NCBI GenBank assembly: GCA_039990395.1
Contig: JBDXFZ010000146.1
Span: 1,550,001 to 1,614,000, forward strand
Reading direction: 5' to 3'
Length of the DNA: 64,000 bases
Origin: CALINF01 sp039990395
GTDB lineage: Bacteria; Pseudomonadota; Gammaproteobacteria; Pseudomonadales; Halieaceae
Below, in pieces: positions 53,950 to 63,024 of this stretch (its first letter is position 1; the number at the start of each line of letters is the position of its first letter). A model generated the notes under the pieces. That model searched no databases, had not been told where the DNA came from, and saw only the letters and a program-made list of their open reading frames with translations. A program made the translations under genes and the position numbers.

Positions 53950-54762
53950 ATGAAGGACTTTGCCGGCAAGGTAGGATTCATTACAGGTGGCGCGAGCGGC
54001 ATTGGATATGCTGTTGCCGAGGCTATGGCAAAGCGCGGCATGGCACTCATGATTGTAGATATCGAAGCGGGCGCGCTCGAAGAAGCTGCAGCTCGGCTGG
54101 CTGCCAACGAGGTTCAAATTGAGACTGCCGTGCTCGATGTTAGTGACCTTGAGGCGTATCAAAAAGTCGCAAAGCAAACACTCGATCACTTTGGCAAGGT
54201 GAATTTCCTCTTCAACAATGCCGGTGTGGGGAGTGGTGCCATTTCGGGCACTGGTGGCATTGAAGACTGGCGTTGGACCGTTGAGGTTAATCTGATGGGC
54301 GTCGTCTATGGCGTCGAAAGCTTTCTGCCGGGAATGCGCGACTCTGGTGAACCCTGTCATATCGTCAACACCGCATCGATGGCCGGCTTTCTTGCAGCGC
54401 CCGGCATGGGTTCCTACACCGCCACCAAGTTTGCTGTCGTAGGCTACTCAGAAACATTGGAAGTCGAACTGGCTGATGCTCCTATCGGCGTGTCGGTGCT
54501 ATGTCCAGCCTGGGTGAAAACCCGCATCAACGAAAGTCGCAGAAACCATCCGGATGGTCAGGGAATGTCTGCTGAAGAATCCGATCGAGCACGAGAAATT
54601 ACTACGTTGATTGAAAACGAAGGTTTGGAGCCCAGCGAGATCGCCGAGTTGGTTGTTAGGGGAGTGGAAAACGACGAACTTTACCTGTTTTCGCATGCCG
54701 ACTTTTGGCCACTTATGGAAAAGCGGCTGGAGAGAGTAAAAGCGGCCTACCCTAAGCCCTGA
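53950..54762 (+). CDS. Short-chain dehydrogenase/reductase
   Basis: 270 residues. Nucleotide motif GGASGIGYAVA near 13-23; NNAG at 91-94; catalytic Ser in NTASMAGF and YTATKFAVVG (Tyr-x-x-x-Lys). NAD or NADP preference: an Asp at the end of strand 2 (IVDIEAG) favours NAD. Substrate unknown. AGGAG upstream of the ATG; probably co-transcribed with the serine hydrolase gene. Confidence 0.86.
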   Translation: MKDFAGKVGFITGGASGIGYAVAEAMAKRGMALMIVDIEAGALEEAAARLAANEVQIETAVLDVSDLEAYQKVAKQTLDHFGKVNFLFNNAGVGSGAISGTGGIEDWRWTVEVNLMGVVYGVESFLPGMRDSGEPCHIVNTASMAGFLAAPGMGSYTATKFAVVGYSETLEVELADAPIGVSVLCPAWVKTRINESRRNHPDGQGMSAEESDRAREITTLIENEGLEPSEIAELVVRGVENDELYLFSHADFWPLMEKRLERVKAAYPKP

Positions 54763-54797
54763 GTAAATTCCAGCGCCGCATTATTCTGGCGAAAAAG

Positions 54798-55343
54798 CTA
54801 GCGACCGCCGGCTCGCCCTCTGTTTCCAGACACCATGGGACGCATGAGCTGTTGATTGTTGGTAATTCCCTGATGCTGCAGAGGCGGTCTTGCTATGGGG
54901 TGCTCCGGTTTGGGTTTATAACCCGGCCGATGCGGCCCATAGTAATACCTTGAGCGCGTGCTATAACCGGGTACGACAGGATAGTAATCATCATAATTGG
55001 AACTGGGCTGCTCACTGCCAGTGGATGCGACCGCACTGTTGCGAGCATTCAATTCTTTCATTTCCGCCCGATGTTTTTCACGTTCGCGACGATCAGCAGC
55101 CATACGATCTGTGGTCTCGCGCATATCCTCTAGTGCCTGTTGCTGCTCGCCTGCCGGCTGCGGTTCCGGGGCATTCACTTGAAGCTCTTGCGTTATCTCG
55201 GCATCGGCAGGTGGTGAATCTGAAAACGTCACATTGCCATCCTTGTCGACAGACTTGTATACAGTCTGGCCCTGCGCCCAGGCCCATCCGCATGTCCACG
55301 CCAGGCTCATAATCACAATGATGCTAATAGTCTTCGCGTTCAT
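54798..55343 (-). CDS. DUF4124 domain protein, secreted
   Basis: 181 residues from ATG 55343, chosen because AGGAG is seven bases upstream; two upstream ATGs are badly placed relative to it. Signal peptide ends AWAQG (about 23-26). The DUF4124 block VYKSVDKDGNVTFSDSPP is followed by a Gln/Arg-rich helix and a Tyr/Pro/Gly-rich tail (YSTRSRYYYGPHRPGYKP). Function unknown. Confidence 0.75.
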   Translation of the reverse strand: MNAKTISIIVIMSLAWTCGWAWAQGQTVYKSVDKDGNVTFSDSPPADAEITQELQVNAPEPQPAGEQQQALEDMRETTDRMAADRREREKHRAEMKELNARNSAVASTGSEQPSSNYDDYYPVVPGYSTRSRYYYGPHRPGYKPKPEHPIARPPLQHQGITNNQQLMRPMVSGNRGRAGGR

Positions 55344-55448
55344 TGGCATTCTCCTGGCACAAACCTTAGATCCAACCACTATTGGCAAGTATAGACCAGC
55401 CGATACACCTCGGGCGAATAGTCCTAAGGCAATAAATTGGTGTAGTTT

Positions 55449-55490
55449 CGCTGCGCTCTGTATCGATTATCGCTGCGCTTGAGCAAGCGC
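55449..55490. repeat. Direct repeat and hairpin in the gap after the FadB-type gene
   Basis: CGCTGCGCT occurs at 55449-55457 and again at 55471-55479. The second copy is the left arm of GCGCTT-GAGC-AAGCGC (55475-55490), a perfect six-base stem. No T-run follows. Significance unknown. Confidence 0.4.
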
Positions 55491-55525
55491 GCATTAGTCC
55501 TGCAGATATCTGGTGCGTAACAATG

Positions 55526-55550
55526 AAAAGGGGCGCTTGTGCGCCCCGCT
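55526..55550 (-). terminator. Rho-independent terminator after the FadB-type gene
   Basis: On the minus strand GGGGCGC, loop ACAA, GCGCCCC (plus-strand stem 55530-55536 and 55541-55547), then TTTTC. It lies 26 bases beyond the stop of the FadB-type gene. Confidence 0.85.
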
Positions 55551-55575
55551 TACTGGTAGAAATAAGGCGATTTCC

Positions 55576-57648
55576 CTAGTTCAGAGAGGAAAAATTCTTA
55601 CCCTCTTGTGCGAGACGCACCATCAATGGTGAAGGTTCCCAACTCGGATCTCCGGTCATCTCTTGGTACTTGCGCAACGTCGCAATCACCTCATCCAACC
55701 CGATGCTATCGGCATAGTGCATCGGGCCACCGCGGTAGACCGGCCAACCATAGCCATACACCCAGGTAACATCGATGTCGCTAGCGCGAATAGCAATACC
55801 CTCATCCAGAATTCTGGCACCCTCATTAATCATGGGGTAGATGCATCGCTGCAGAATTTCCTCTTCAGAGATCTCCCTCAACGTTTTACCCTGCTCTTCT
55901 GCAAACTCTCGAATCAGTTTCTCAACGACAGGCGAAGGATTGGGGTTTCGTTTCTCGTCATAGTCGTAGTAACCCGCAGCGGTTTTTTGACCACGACGAT
56001 CCATCTCGCAGAGTCTGTCGCGAATAGTTTCACCCTTGGATGTTTCAGCGCTCCAACCGATATCGAGGCCTGCCAGGTCACTCATCTGGAAAGCGCCCAT
56101 GGGCATACCGAATTCAACCAGCACTTTATCAACCTCGTGCGGCATAGCGCCCTCAAGAATCAACTGGTTAGCCTGCGTCTGTCGGGGGAAGAGTATGCGG
56201 TTGCCCACAAACCCGGGGCATACACCCACCAGAACAGCCACTTTCTTGATGCGCTTGGCAAAACTCATACAGGTCTTGATAACGTCTTTACCTGTCGCAT
56301 CACCCCGTACGATCTCCAGTAACTTCATCACATTGGCGGGAGAAAAGAAGTGCAGGCCGATTACTGATTCGGGACGCGACGTTGCCGAGGCTATCTCGTT
56401 TACGTCCAGAGCCGATGTGTTAGACGCCAGAATGGCACCCGGTTTAGCGATTTTGTCGAGCCTGGAGAAAATATCTTTCTTCAGATCCATATTCTCAAAG
56501 ACCGCCTCGATAATGAGATCGCAGTCCGCAAGATCATCAACGCTCAGCGAGCCCGTTATCAAACCGCAACGCGTTTCTACATCTTCCTGACTGATGCGGC
56601 CTTTGGCGGCGGTATTTTCATAGTTCTTGCGGATAATACCCAGCCCACGCTCAAGTGCGTCTTGCTTAGTTTCCACAATGGTCACCGGAATACCAACGTT
56701 CGCCATATTCATGGAGATGCCGCCACCCATAGTGCCCGCCCCAATCACGCCTACTTTCTTGATTGGAATCTCGGGCGTATCACGCGGCACATCGGGCACT
56801 TTGCCGGCCTGGCGTTCTGCAAAAAAGAAATACTGCTGGGCTCGAGACTGGGGACCACTCATCAACTCACGAAACAGCTCCGCCTCTACAGCCATACCCT
56901 CTTCAAAAGGCAGATTCACCGCGGCCTCTATACAGCGAATATTGTACTCCGGCGCCAGGAACCCACGGGTTTTACGCGCGATGCTTTTGCGAAAGTCATC
57001 GAACAGGCTCGCATCGACTGTCAGCTTCGCATCTCGATCGCGAACTCTCGACAGGGGAACGCCATCAGCCACCACACGTCGCGCAAAACTGATCGCACCC
57101 TCGCGCAGATCACCCTCAATGATCTCATCAACCAGACCATCGGCGTGCGCCTCGGCAGCCCCGATTTGTGCTCCAGAGGTCATCATCGCCAACGCCTTGG
57201 CTGGACCCACCACACGCGGCAATCGCTGTGTACCGCCTGCACCTGGCAACAGGCCCAGATTAACCTCCGGCAAGCCAAAACGCGCACCGGTATCGCTTAC
57301 GCGAAAATGACACACTAATGCGGTTTCCAAGCCACCACCTAGCGCAGTACCGTGAATGGCAGCGACTATGGGCTTACTGGCGTTCTCCATTTGTTCCAGC
57401 ACAGGGTGTAGCCCTGGCTCTTTAGGTGCACTAGCAAATTCGGTTATGTCGGCGCCCGCAATAAATGTTCTGCCGGCGCAGATCAGGACAATCGCTGTCA
57501 CGTTGTCATTGGCCAGGCTTTGCTCTAGACCGTCCTTAATGCCCTGACGCACGCCCTGACTAAGCGCGTTTACAGGTGGATTGTCGATAGTAAGTACGGC
57601 GATGCCGTCCTCTATGCTCAGGTCGGCCATATCGGTTAATGCGGTCAT
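55576..57648 (-). CDS. FadB/FadJ-type enoyl-CoA hydratase/3-hydroxyacyl-CoA dehydrogenase
   Basis: 690 residues. N-terminal hydratase half: FIAGADITEF, Glu108 (GGGLETAL) and Glu128 (GLPEVNLGLLPGAGGTQRLP) are the two catalytic acids. Middle Rossmann motif VGVIGAGTMGGGIS near 298-311; HFFSPANVMKLLEIVRG holds the dehydrogenase His. C-terminal dehydrogenase domain includes PGFVGNRILFP. Catalyses hydration and NAD oxidation steps of beta-oxidation. The 'peroxisomal bifunctional' length (about 700) rather than E. coli FadB (729); no thiolase gene is next to it. Confidence 0.92.
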   Translation of the reverse strand: MTALTDMADLSIEDGIAVLTIDNPPVNALSQGVRQGIKDGLEQSLANDNVTAIVLICAGRTFIAGADITEFASAPKEPGLHPVLEQMENASKPIVAAIHGTALGGGLETALVCHFRVSDTGARFGLPEVNLGLLPGAGGTQRLPRVVGPAKALAMMTSGAQIGAAEAHADGLVDEIIEGDLREGAISFARRVVADGVPLSRVRDRDAKLTVDASLFDDFRKSIARKTRGFLAPEYNIRCIEAAVNLPFEEGMAVEAELFRELMSGPQSRAQQYFFFAERQAGKVPDVPRDTPEIPIKKVGVIGAGTMGGGISMNMANVGIPVTIVETKQDALERGLGIIRKNYENTAAKGRISQEDVETRCGLITGSLSVDDLADCDLIIEAVFENMDLKKDIFSRLDKIAKPGAILASNTSALDVNEIASATSRPESVIGLHFFSPANVMKLLEIVRGDATGKDVIKTCMSFAKRIKKVAVLVGVCPGFVGNRILFPRQTQANQLILEGAMPHEVDKVLVEFGMPMGAFQMSDLAGLDIGWSAETSKGETIRDRLCEMDRRGQKTAAGYYDYDEKRNPNPSPVVEKLIREFAEEQGKTLREISEEEILQRCIYPMINEGARILDEGIAIRASDIDVTWVYGYGWPVYRGGPMHYADSIGLDEVIATLRKYQEMTGDPSWEPSPLMVRLAQEGKNFSSLN

Positions 57649-57754
57649 GTGCGGGCTTCTCCGTTATTTAAAAATGATATCTACCTATCGCTGGATAGCA
57701 TGTATTGGTCAAATTGGCGAGCCACAGTATAGGTCGATTCAGCGCTCACGTAAC

Positions 57755-57764
57755 TAGCATGCTA
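57755..57764. repeat. Perfect 10-base palindrome in the divergent gap upstream of the FadB-type and amidohydrolase genes
   Basis: TAGCATGCTA, about 107 bases upstream of the FadB-type start and 130 before the amidohydrolase start. It could be an operator, but a single short palindrome can occur by chance. Confidence 0.3.
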
Positions 57765-57893
57765 CACATGCGGCTGAATAATAGGCTACTATTTGAGCAA
57801 CGTCCCTAATGTGAACAAACAATGTGGGAATGAACCCGCAAGTCGCGAAATATAGGCTGCTTGCAGAAGATCTATACGATACGGGAGTTGAAA

Positions 57894-59636
57894 ATGCACG
57901 ATCTGGTAATACGCAATGGTTTACTCGTGGACGGTACAGGCGAACCTGCCTATAGCGGAGATATCGCAATAGACGGCGATCGAATCACCAGGGTCGGCAA
58001 AGTGACTGACACGGGTAAGCAGGAAATCGACGCCAAGGGACACGTTGTGGCCCCAGGCTTCGTCGACGTTCATACGCACTACGATGGCCAGGCCACCTGG
58101 GACCAGGAAATGGCCCCATCAAGCTGGCATGGCGTTACTACTGTCGTCATGGGTAACTGTGGTGTCGGTTTTGCACCTGCAGCGCCCGACAAGCACGACT
58201 GGTTAATCGGCCTTATGGAGGGTGTAGAGGATATTCCCGGTACCGCGCTGTCAGAAGGCTTGCCCTGGAATTGGGAAAGCTTTCCCGAATACCTTGACGC
58301 GCTGGAAGAACTTCCCAGAACCATTGATGTTGCTACTCACGTCCCCCACGGCCCCGTAAGAGCTTACGTGATGGGAGAACGCGGAGCGCGTGATGAGAAG
58401 CCTACTGAGGGTGAGATTGAAGCAATGTCACACATTGTGGAAGACGGATTGCGAGCGGGCGCGCTGGGTTTCTCAAGTTCACGGACTATCTTACACCGCT
58501 CAATTGACGGTGAACTGGTACCAGGTACATCGGCCACCAAGGAGGAACTCATCGGTATCGGTCGAGCGATGGGGCGCGTCGGCTATGGCGTGTTCGAGAT
58601 TGCGTCAGATCTTGAGCCAGAGTGGAAAGAATTTGAGTGGATGGGCGCCTTGAGTCGGGAAACCGGCCTCCCTGTGACTTTTGCCGCCCTGCAGTCACTA
58701 GCTAAGGCTATACCGCTGGAAAAGCAGATCGAGGAAATGGAAAAACAAAATGCCCAAGGGGCCAACATCGTGGCTCAGCTGGCTCTGCGAGGCAACGGTA
58801 TCGTTATGGCGTGGCGTGGCACGGTTCACCCCTTTATTCGTCACCCAAGCTGGATGGCCATGGCAGAACTCAGCTGGGAAGAGCAGTACGCAAAACTGCA
58901 AGACCCTGCTTTTAAAGCACAACTTCTGAGCGAGACCAGCGAAACACCCGAGCAGCCAGATCTGATACCAATTTTTACGATTGTCACTCAGGGTTGGGCC
59001 ATGCAATACCAGATGGATGATGGCTTCAACTACGAGCCCCAGGCCGACGAAAGTATTGCCGCTCGTGCTGAGGCAGCAGGCGTTAGCGGCGCGGAGTACG
59101 TATATGACCTGATGATGAGCGATGATGGTGCGGGGTTTGTCTATCTGCCAATCCTGAACTACATCGACGGCAACCTCGATTTTCTGGAGCCGCTACAGCA
59201 GCGAGATGACACAGTGAACTCTCTGTCTGATGGTGGCGCTCACTGCGGTACCATCTGCGACGCAGCGTCGCCTACCTTCATGCTGGAGCACTGGGTGCGA
59301 GACCGCGCACGTGGCACGATTACTCTGGAGAATGCCATCAAACGACAGTGCCGTGACACCGCGCGACTTTATGGCCTCAACGATCGCGGCGTTCTCAAGC
59401 CAGGCTATCTCGCCGACATCAATGTGATTGATATGGACAATATCAAACTAGGCAAACCCTGGCTGGCCTTTGACCTTCCCGCTGGAGGCAAGCGATTGCT
59501 GCAAAAAGCCGTTGGGTACGACTACACGATCAAGTCCGGAGAAGTCACTTTCGAAAACGGAGTGCTGCGTGACGCGCGCCCTGGTGGACTGATTCGAGGC
59601 CCTCAGGAAGTAGAGGATATACAACTCGCGGGCTAG
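57894..59636 (+). CDS. N-acyl-D-amino-acid deacylase-type amidohydrolase
   Basis: 580 residues from ATG 57894, with GGGAG seven bases upstream; the open frame extends 11 codons further left but that ATG lacks a ribosome site. Metal motif His60-Thr-His62 in DVHTHYDGQATWD, with GNCGVGFAP and SSRTILH later, is the D-aminoacylase/dihydroorotase-like family (N-acyl-D-amino acid to D-amino acid). SDGGAHCGTICDAA near the end is the late metal/Asp region. Cytoplasmic, no signal peptide. A putative DUF819 permease gene follows 25 bases after its stop. Confidence 0.85.
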   Translation: MHDLVIRNGLLVDGTGEPAYSGDIAIDGDRITRVGKVTDTGKQEIDAKGHVVAPGFVDVHTHYDGQATWDQEMAPSSWHGVTTVVMGNCGVGFAPAAPDKHDWLIGLMEGVEDIPGTALSEGLPWNWESFPEYLDALEELPRTIDVATHVPHGPVRAYVMGERGARDEKPTEGEIEAMSHIVEDGLRAGALGFSSSRTILHRSIDGELVPGTSATKEELIGIGRAMGRVGYGVFEIASDLEPEWKEFEWMGALSRETGLPVTFAALQSLAKAIPLEKQIEEMEKQNAQGANIVAQLALRGNGIVMAWRGTVHPFIRHPSWMAMAELSWEEQYAKLQDPAFKAQLLSETSETPEQPDLIPIFTIVTQGWAMQYQMDDGFNYEPQADESIAARAEAAGVSGAEYVYDLMMSDDGAGFVYLPILNYIDGNLDFLEPLQQRDDTVNSLSDGGAHCGTICDAASPTFMLEHWVRDRARGTITLENAIKRQCRDTARLYGLNDRGVLKPGYLADINVIDMDNIKLGKPWLAFDLPAGGKRLLQKAVGYDYTIKSGEVTFENGVLRDARPGGLIRGPQEVEDIQLAG

Positions 59637-59661
59637 TCACAGCGCATCAAGAGACGCGGCA

Positions 59662-60816
59662 ATGCAAGATCCTCTTTTTATTCTGTGCACTATTCTCGCA
59701 GCGGCAGGGCTGGCTGAATGGTTATCCGGGAAGCCTTTTTTCCGCCACTTAGGTGGCGCGTTACTCGTGATTGTGATTGTTGCGACTCTGGCAAATATCG
59801 GCGTTGTGCCGACTTTCGCCAATGCGCCGCCGGTATATGGTCACTTGCTGAGTATTGGCGCACCTGTCTCCATCTTTCTGCTCTTACTGAATGTTCACTT
59901 GGCGGCACTGACCAAAGCGGGGGGTCCCATGCTGCTAGCTTTTGGACTCGGAGGGGTTGGTACGGTTGCTGGTGTTACGCTCAGCGCATGGGCAACAGGC
60001 TCATCGCAATGGCTAGGTGAATTCGCAGCGCCTTTTACGGGCATGTTCGTAGCCACCTATACCGGTGGCGGCGCGAACTTCAATGCGCTGGCACTCCACT
60101 ACAACGTGATGGAACAGGGCGTACTGTTTGCGGGAGCCAATGCAGTAGATAATCTGGTGACTGCAATCTGGATGGCCTCACTACTGGTAATACCTGCCAT
60201 CCTGCGCCGGCTGGCTCCAAATCGTACGCCGCATAAAACTTTCGACGCCCAGGAAGATGATACTAACTCCTCTCACGCCGATCTTCGGCCTGATCTGTTT
60301 AGTCTTTCTGTGCTACTCGCAATGGCCTTATCTGCGCACTGGCTGTCGCTGCTGCTTGCGCAGATGCTGTCCGAGCTAGGTATGAATGTACCCTCCGTGC
60401 TGATATTGACAACACTCGCCTTAGCGGCTGCGCAGTTTCGTAAAGTAAGGCAACTCGAAGGCGCGCAAATGCTTGGCACCTACGGCGCCTATTTATTTCT
60501 GGCTGTGATCGGTGCGTTCTGTGATCTTTCGGCGCTTGCAGGTCTTGGCACGCTGGGTTTACAACTACTGGCGTTTGTCGGGCTGGCTGTCGCCATTCAT
60601 GGCGCTGTCGTTTTTGGTATCGGGCTTGCCACTAAAATGGATCCCGATCTGCTCGCGGTAGCGTCAACGGCCAATGTTGGTGGCGCCACCACAGTCATGC
60701 CACTAGCACGTAGCTTGGGGCGCAATGAATTGCTACTTCCGGGTATTTTGGTGGGCAGTCTCGGCAACGCAGTGGGTACTTATCTTGGATTTACCGTAGT
60801 CCGTTTAATGATGTAG
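59662..60816 (+). CDS. DUF819 family membrane protein
   Basis: 384 residues with about 10 hydrophobic helices. Family markers: FTGMFVATYTGGGANFNALA, the AGANAVDNLVTAIWMA region and TANVGGATTVMPLARSLGR near the end. DUF819 (YjcL-like) proteins resemble small-molecule carriers but none has a confirmed substrate. The adjacent deacylase suggests import of an acyl amino acid or similar; inference only. Confidence 0.8.
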   Translation: MQDPLFILCTILAAAGLAEWLSGKPFFRHLGGALLVIVIVATLANIGVVPTFANAPPVYGHLLSIGAPVSIFLLLLNVHLAALTKAGGPMLLAFGLGGVGTVAGVTLSAWATGSSQWLGEFAAPFTGMFVATYTGGGANFNALALHYNVMEQGVLFAGANAVDNLVTAIWMASLLVIPAILRRLAPNRTPHKTFDAQEDDTNSSHADLRPDLFSLSVLLAMALSAHWLSLLLAQMLSELGMNVPSVLILTTLALAAAQFRKVRQLEGAQMLGTYGAYLFLAVIGAFCDLSALAGLGTLGLQLLAFVGLAVAIHGAVVFGIGLATKMDPDLLAVASTANVGGATTVMPLARSLGRNELLLPGILVGSLGNAVGTYLGFTVVRLMM

Positions 60817-60889
60817 CGTCCCCTCCTCTACCGCACCAAACCGCTTCGGGTTAATACCTACGGCTTACTCACTGCCGACACGCAAAGAC

Positions 60890-60910
60890 AAAAAAAACAG
60901 GCAAGAGCCT
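60890..60910 (-). terminator. Possible terminator after the epoxide hydrolase gene
   Basis: On the minus strand AGGC-TCTT-GCCT then G and a run of eight T residues. The stem is only four base pairs, so strength is uncertain. It starts eight bases beyond the stop codon. Confidence 0.5.
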
Positions 60911-60918
60911 ATAACCTT

Positions 60919-61860
60919 TTATGGGAACAGCGGACGCATACGCCGCTCCAACCAATCCAGCAGTAGTCGATTGGTTTCCTCCGGTCGCTCTTGCTGAATC
61001 CAGTGACCACACGGCAGTGTGTGTTCTTCCAGATCGCCCACAAATTCGCCCATGAACGGGTTGGGAGGCACAAGGTCGTACTCGCCATAGATCATCATGG
61101 CCGGTTGTGTCACCTGCTGACTAAGTCCCTCCGTGGTTTCCCAGTTGCGGGTGAAATTACGATACCAGTTGCAGGGCCCTCGAAAGCCGCCCTTCTTGAA
61201 TGCGTCTACAAACACCGCGAATTCTGCCTCACTCATAATCAACTCACCCTGCGCATTCTCTCGCTGGGCTATGGCAATGATATTGCGTCCAGACGCACCC
61301 ATGTCGCCTGCGGTATCTCGCCAGATATCCGCCGTATACATATTGCGCAGAAAACCGTCGACATTACTGTCAAAGGCAGCCACAGCAACGCCGGGTTGCC
61401 GATTAAAGTGCACGATGTAGTGTTCTGGGCCAAACTTTTCCTCCATGCGTGCCACAGGGTCGACCGTACGTGGCGCAAACGGCACCGAGAGATTAGCTAT
61501 ACCGGCAACTCGATGTGGATGTAACAGAGCATGCTGCCAGACCATAATGGCACCCCAGTCATGCCCAACGTAAACCGCACGCTCAATCTCAAGCGCGTCT
61601 AGAAGTGCAACATGATCCGCGCACAGGTGGTGTATATCATAGGCCTCAACAGCTTCTGGCTTATCAGAATCCCCATAGCCTCTCTGGTCGGGCATGATCA
61701 CGCGATACCCTGCCGCCACCATCGGCTCAACCTGAAACCGCCAGGAGTAGGCCAGCTCCGGCCAGCCATGCGCCAATACTACCGGTATACCCGAGCCAGC
61801 CTCGTGCACGACCAATTCGATATCATTAACTCTGATTTTTTTGCCCGCTGGAAATGTCAT
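60919..61860 (-). CDS. Alpha/beta hydrolase, epoxide hydrolase type
   Basis: 313 residues. HGWPE (31-35) is the oxyanion/HGXP motif; Asp101 in VGHDWGA is the nucleophile used by epoxide hydrolases and dehalogenases (Ser in esterases); the catalytic His286 is in CGHWIQQE. PDQRGYGDSDKP and the cap region with WYRNFTRNW also fit epoxide hydrolases, which supply the ring-opening Tyr. Substrate unknown; could act on epoxides from lipid oxidation. Confidence 0.87.
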   Translation of the reverse strand: MTFPAGKKIRVNDIELVVHEAGSGIPVVLAHGWPELAYSWRFQVEPMVAAGYRVIMPDQRGYGDSDKPEAVEAYDIHHLCADHVALLDALEIERAVYVGHDWGAIMVWQHALLHPHRVAGIANLSVPFAPRTVDPVARMEEKFGPEHYIVHFNRQPGVAVAAFDSNVDGFLRNMYTADIWRDTAGDMGASGRNIIAIAQRENAQGELIMSEAEFAVFVDAFKKGGFRGPCNWYRNFTRNWETTEGLSQQVTQPAMMIYGEYDLVPPNPFMGEFVGDLEEHTLPCGHWIQQERPEETNRLLLDWLERRMRPLFP

Positions 61861-61902
61861 GTGCTGTGATTCGCCATTATTCGTGAGTGAGTATCCGTTG
61901 CG

Positions 61903-62844
61903 CTAATCTACCGAAATCGTTTTCTCTGGCAGCGATTGATGACCAGGGTGCACCGTAATGGCAGGCGCGCGACGCGCGAGATCTGTCAGCACTCCCAGGC
62001 TTTCCGCAGATTGTGGTATGTCGGCGGAAAAAGTACCCGGCTCGACGCCATTTTCCCAACCCCAGCGCGTATGAGTGGCATCACCGATCATCAACTGCGG
62101 CCCGTCGGTTGTCATAGCCAGATAAGCCGTTAAGCCAGGCGTGTGGCCGGGACTATGGATAGCAAAAAGAGTGCTGTCTCCGAACACATCCAGAGCCTGA
62201 GCTTGTCCATACTGCCATTCTTGTAGCTGCCCTTGCACGCCGAGCAAACGATCGGTCGTACCCTGGGTAAACACGTTCAGCGCGCCGCTCATGCTCGCGT
62301 CGCCGGGACCAATATAAACAGGCGTTACTGCCGGCAAATCGGTAAGGCCCATAACGTGGTCTATATGTATGTGAGTAAGAAAGACACCGTCAATGCCCCC
62401 CAAAGATTCTGATAATTCCCGCGTGCTCTGGCGTAAAACCAACGCCTGAGTATTCATCCCCATTTTTACTATCGCCGACAAATCATCGTTCTCAGCGGGC
62501 GATCGAAAGCTCTCAGAAATACCTGAGTCAATCAAAAAAGTGCCCCGGCTCGGATGCACGATAGAGTAACTGTAGATATTAATAGGTTCATCCCGGTCAG
62601 TGATACCGGCGGCTATCGCCTTGGGATGCTCAAGATTCAGCAGGCCCGACAAGGGCACCGACCAGGTGGCCACTACATGTTTTTCAAACTTCAGTGGACC
62701 GCTCCCCACGCTTTCTGCCACGATTTCTAGTGAGACAGGCTCGCCAAGCACAGAAGGTTTTGTTGCAACAGTGGACGCATCGCAAGCGACAAATGCCATA
62801 GTGATGCCAACGAGCATAAACACCCGTGTCAGCGTTCTTGTCAT
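61903..62844 (-). CDS. Metallo-beta-lactamase-fold lipoprotein
   Basis: 313 residues from ATG 62844 (GGAG six bases upstream; an upstream ATG at 62862 is less well placed). Lipobox FVAC (Cys21). Zinc ligands: His158, His160, Asp162 and His163 (LTHIHIDHVMG), His234 (SPGHTPG) and Asp255 (GDATH); a second late His is in TVHPGHQS. An AHL-lactonase-like or other hydrolase; the N-terminal domain (SYSIVHPSRGTFLIDSGIS) fits that group. Lipoprotein anchoring would place it outside the inner membrane. Confidence 0.83.
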   Translation of the reverse strand: MTRTLTRVFMLVGITMAFVACDASTVATKPSVLGEPVSLEIVAESVGSGPLKFEKHVVATWSVPLSGLLNLEHPKAIAAGITDRDEPINIYSYSIVHPSRGTFLIDSGISESFRSPAENDDLSAIVKMGMNTQALVLRQSTRELSESLGGIDGVFLTHIHIDHVMGLTDLPAVTPVYIGPGDASMSGALNVFTQGTTDRLLGVQGQLQEWQYGQAQALDVFGDSTLFAIHSPGHTPGLTAYLAMTTDGPQLMIGDATHTRWGWENGVEPGTFSADIPQSAESLGVLTDLARRAPAITVHPGHQSLPEKTISVD

Positions 62845-63024
62845 TGTTTTCTCCGGTATCAAAAAAAGGACTCCGTTTCATGGTATCGGTTGCGGCGCTA
62901 ATGTAAACCGAGAGCGCTGATAGTCAGATCTACCGGAGGCAATTAGCAACATGGCTTGTTTGACATGCATTTTGGCTAGATCTGTCCGATACTAAACAAA
63001 AGAGAACTTGCAGCCAGGCCCACC

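Noticed and set aside
53797..54360. 187-codon minus-strand frame
   Set aside because: It lies opposite the SDR and serine hydrolase genes, both strongly supported.
55663..57318. Plus-strand frames of up to 227 codons
   Set aside because: They lie inside the FadB-type gene, whose motifs fix the minus-strand reading.
62960..62993. TTGACA at 62960-62965 with GATACT at 62988-62993 before the acyl-CoA synthetase
   Set aside because: The spacer is 22 bases, too long for a standard promoter.
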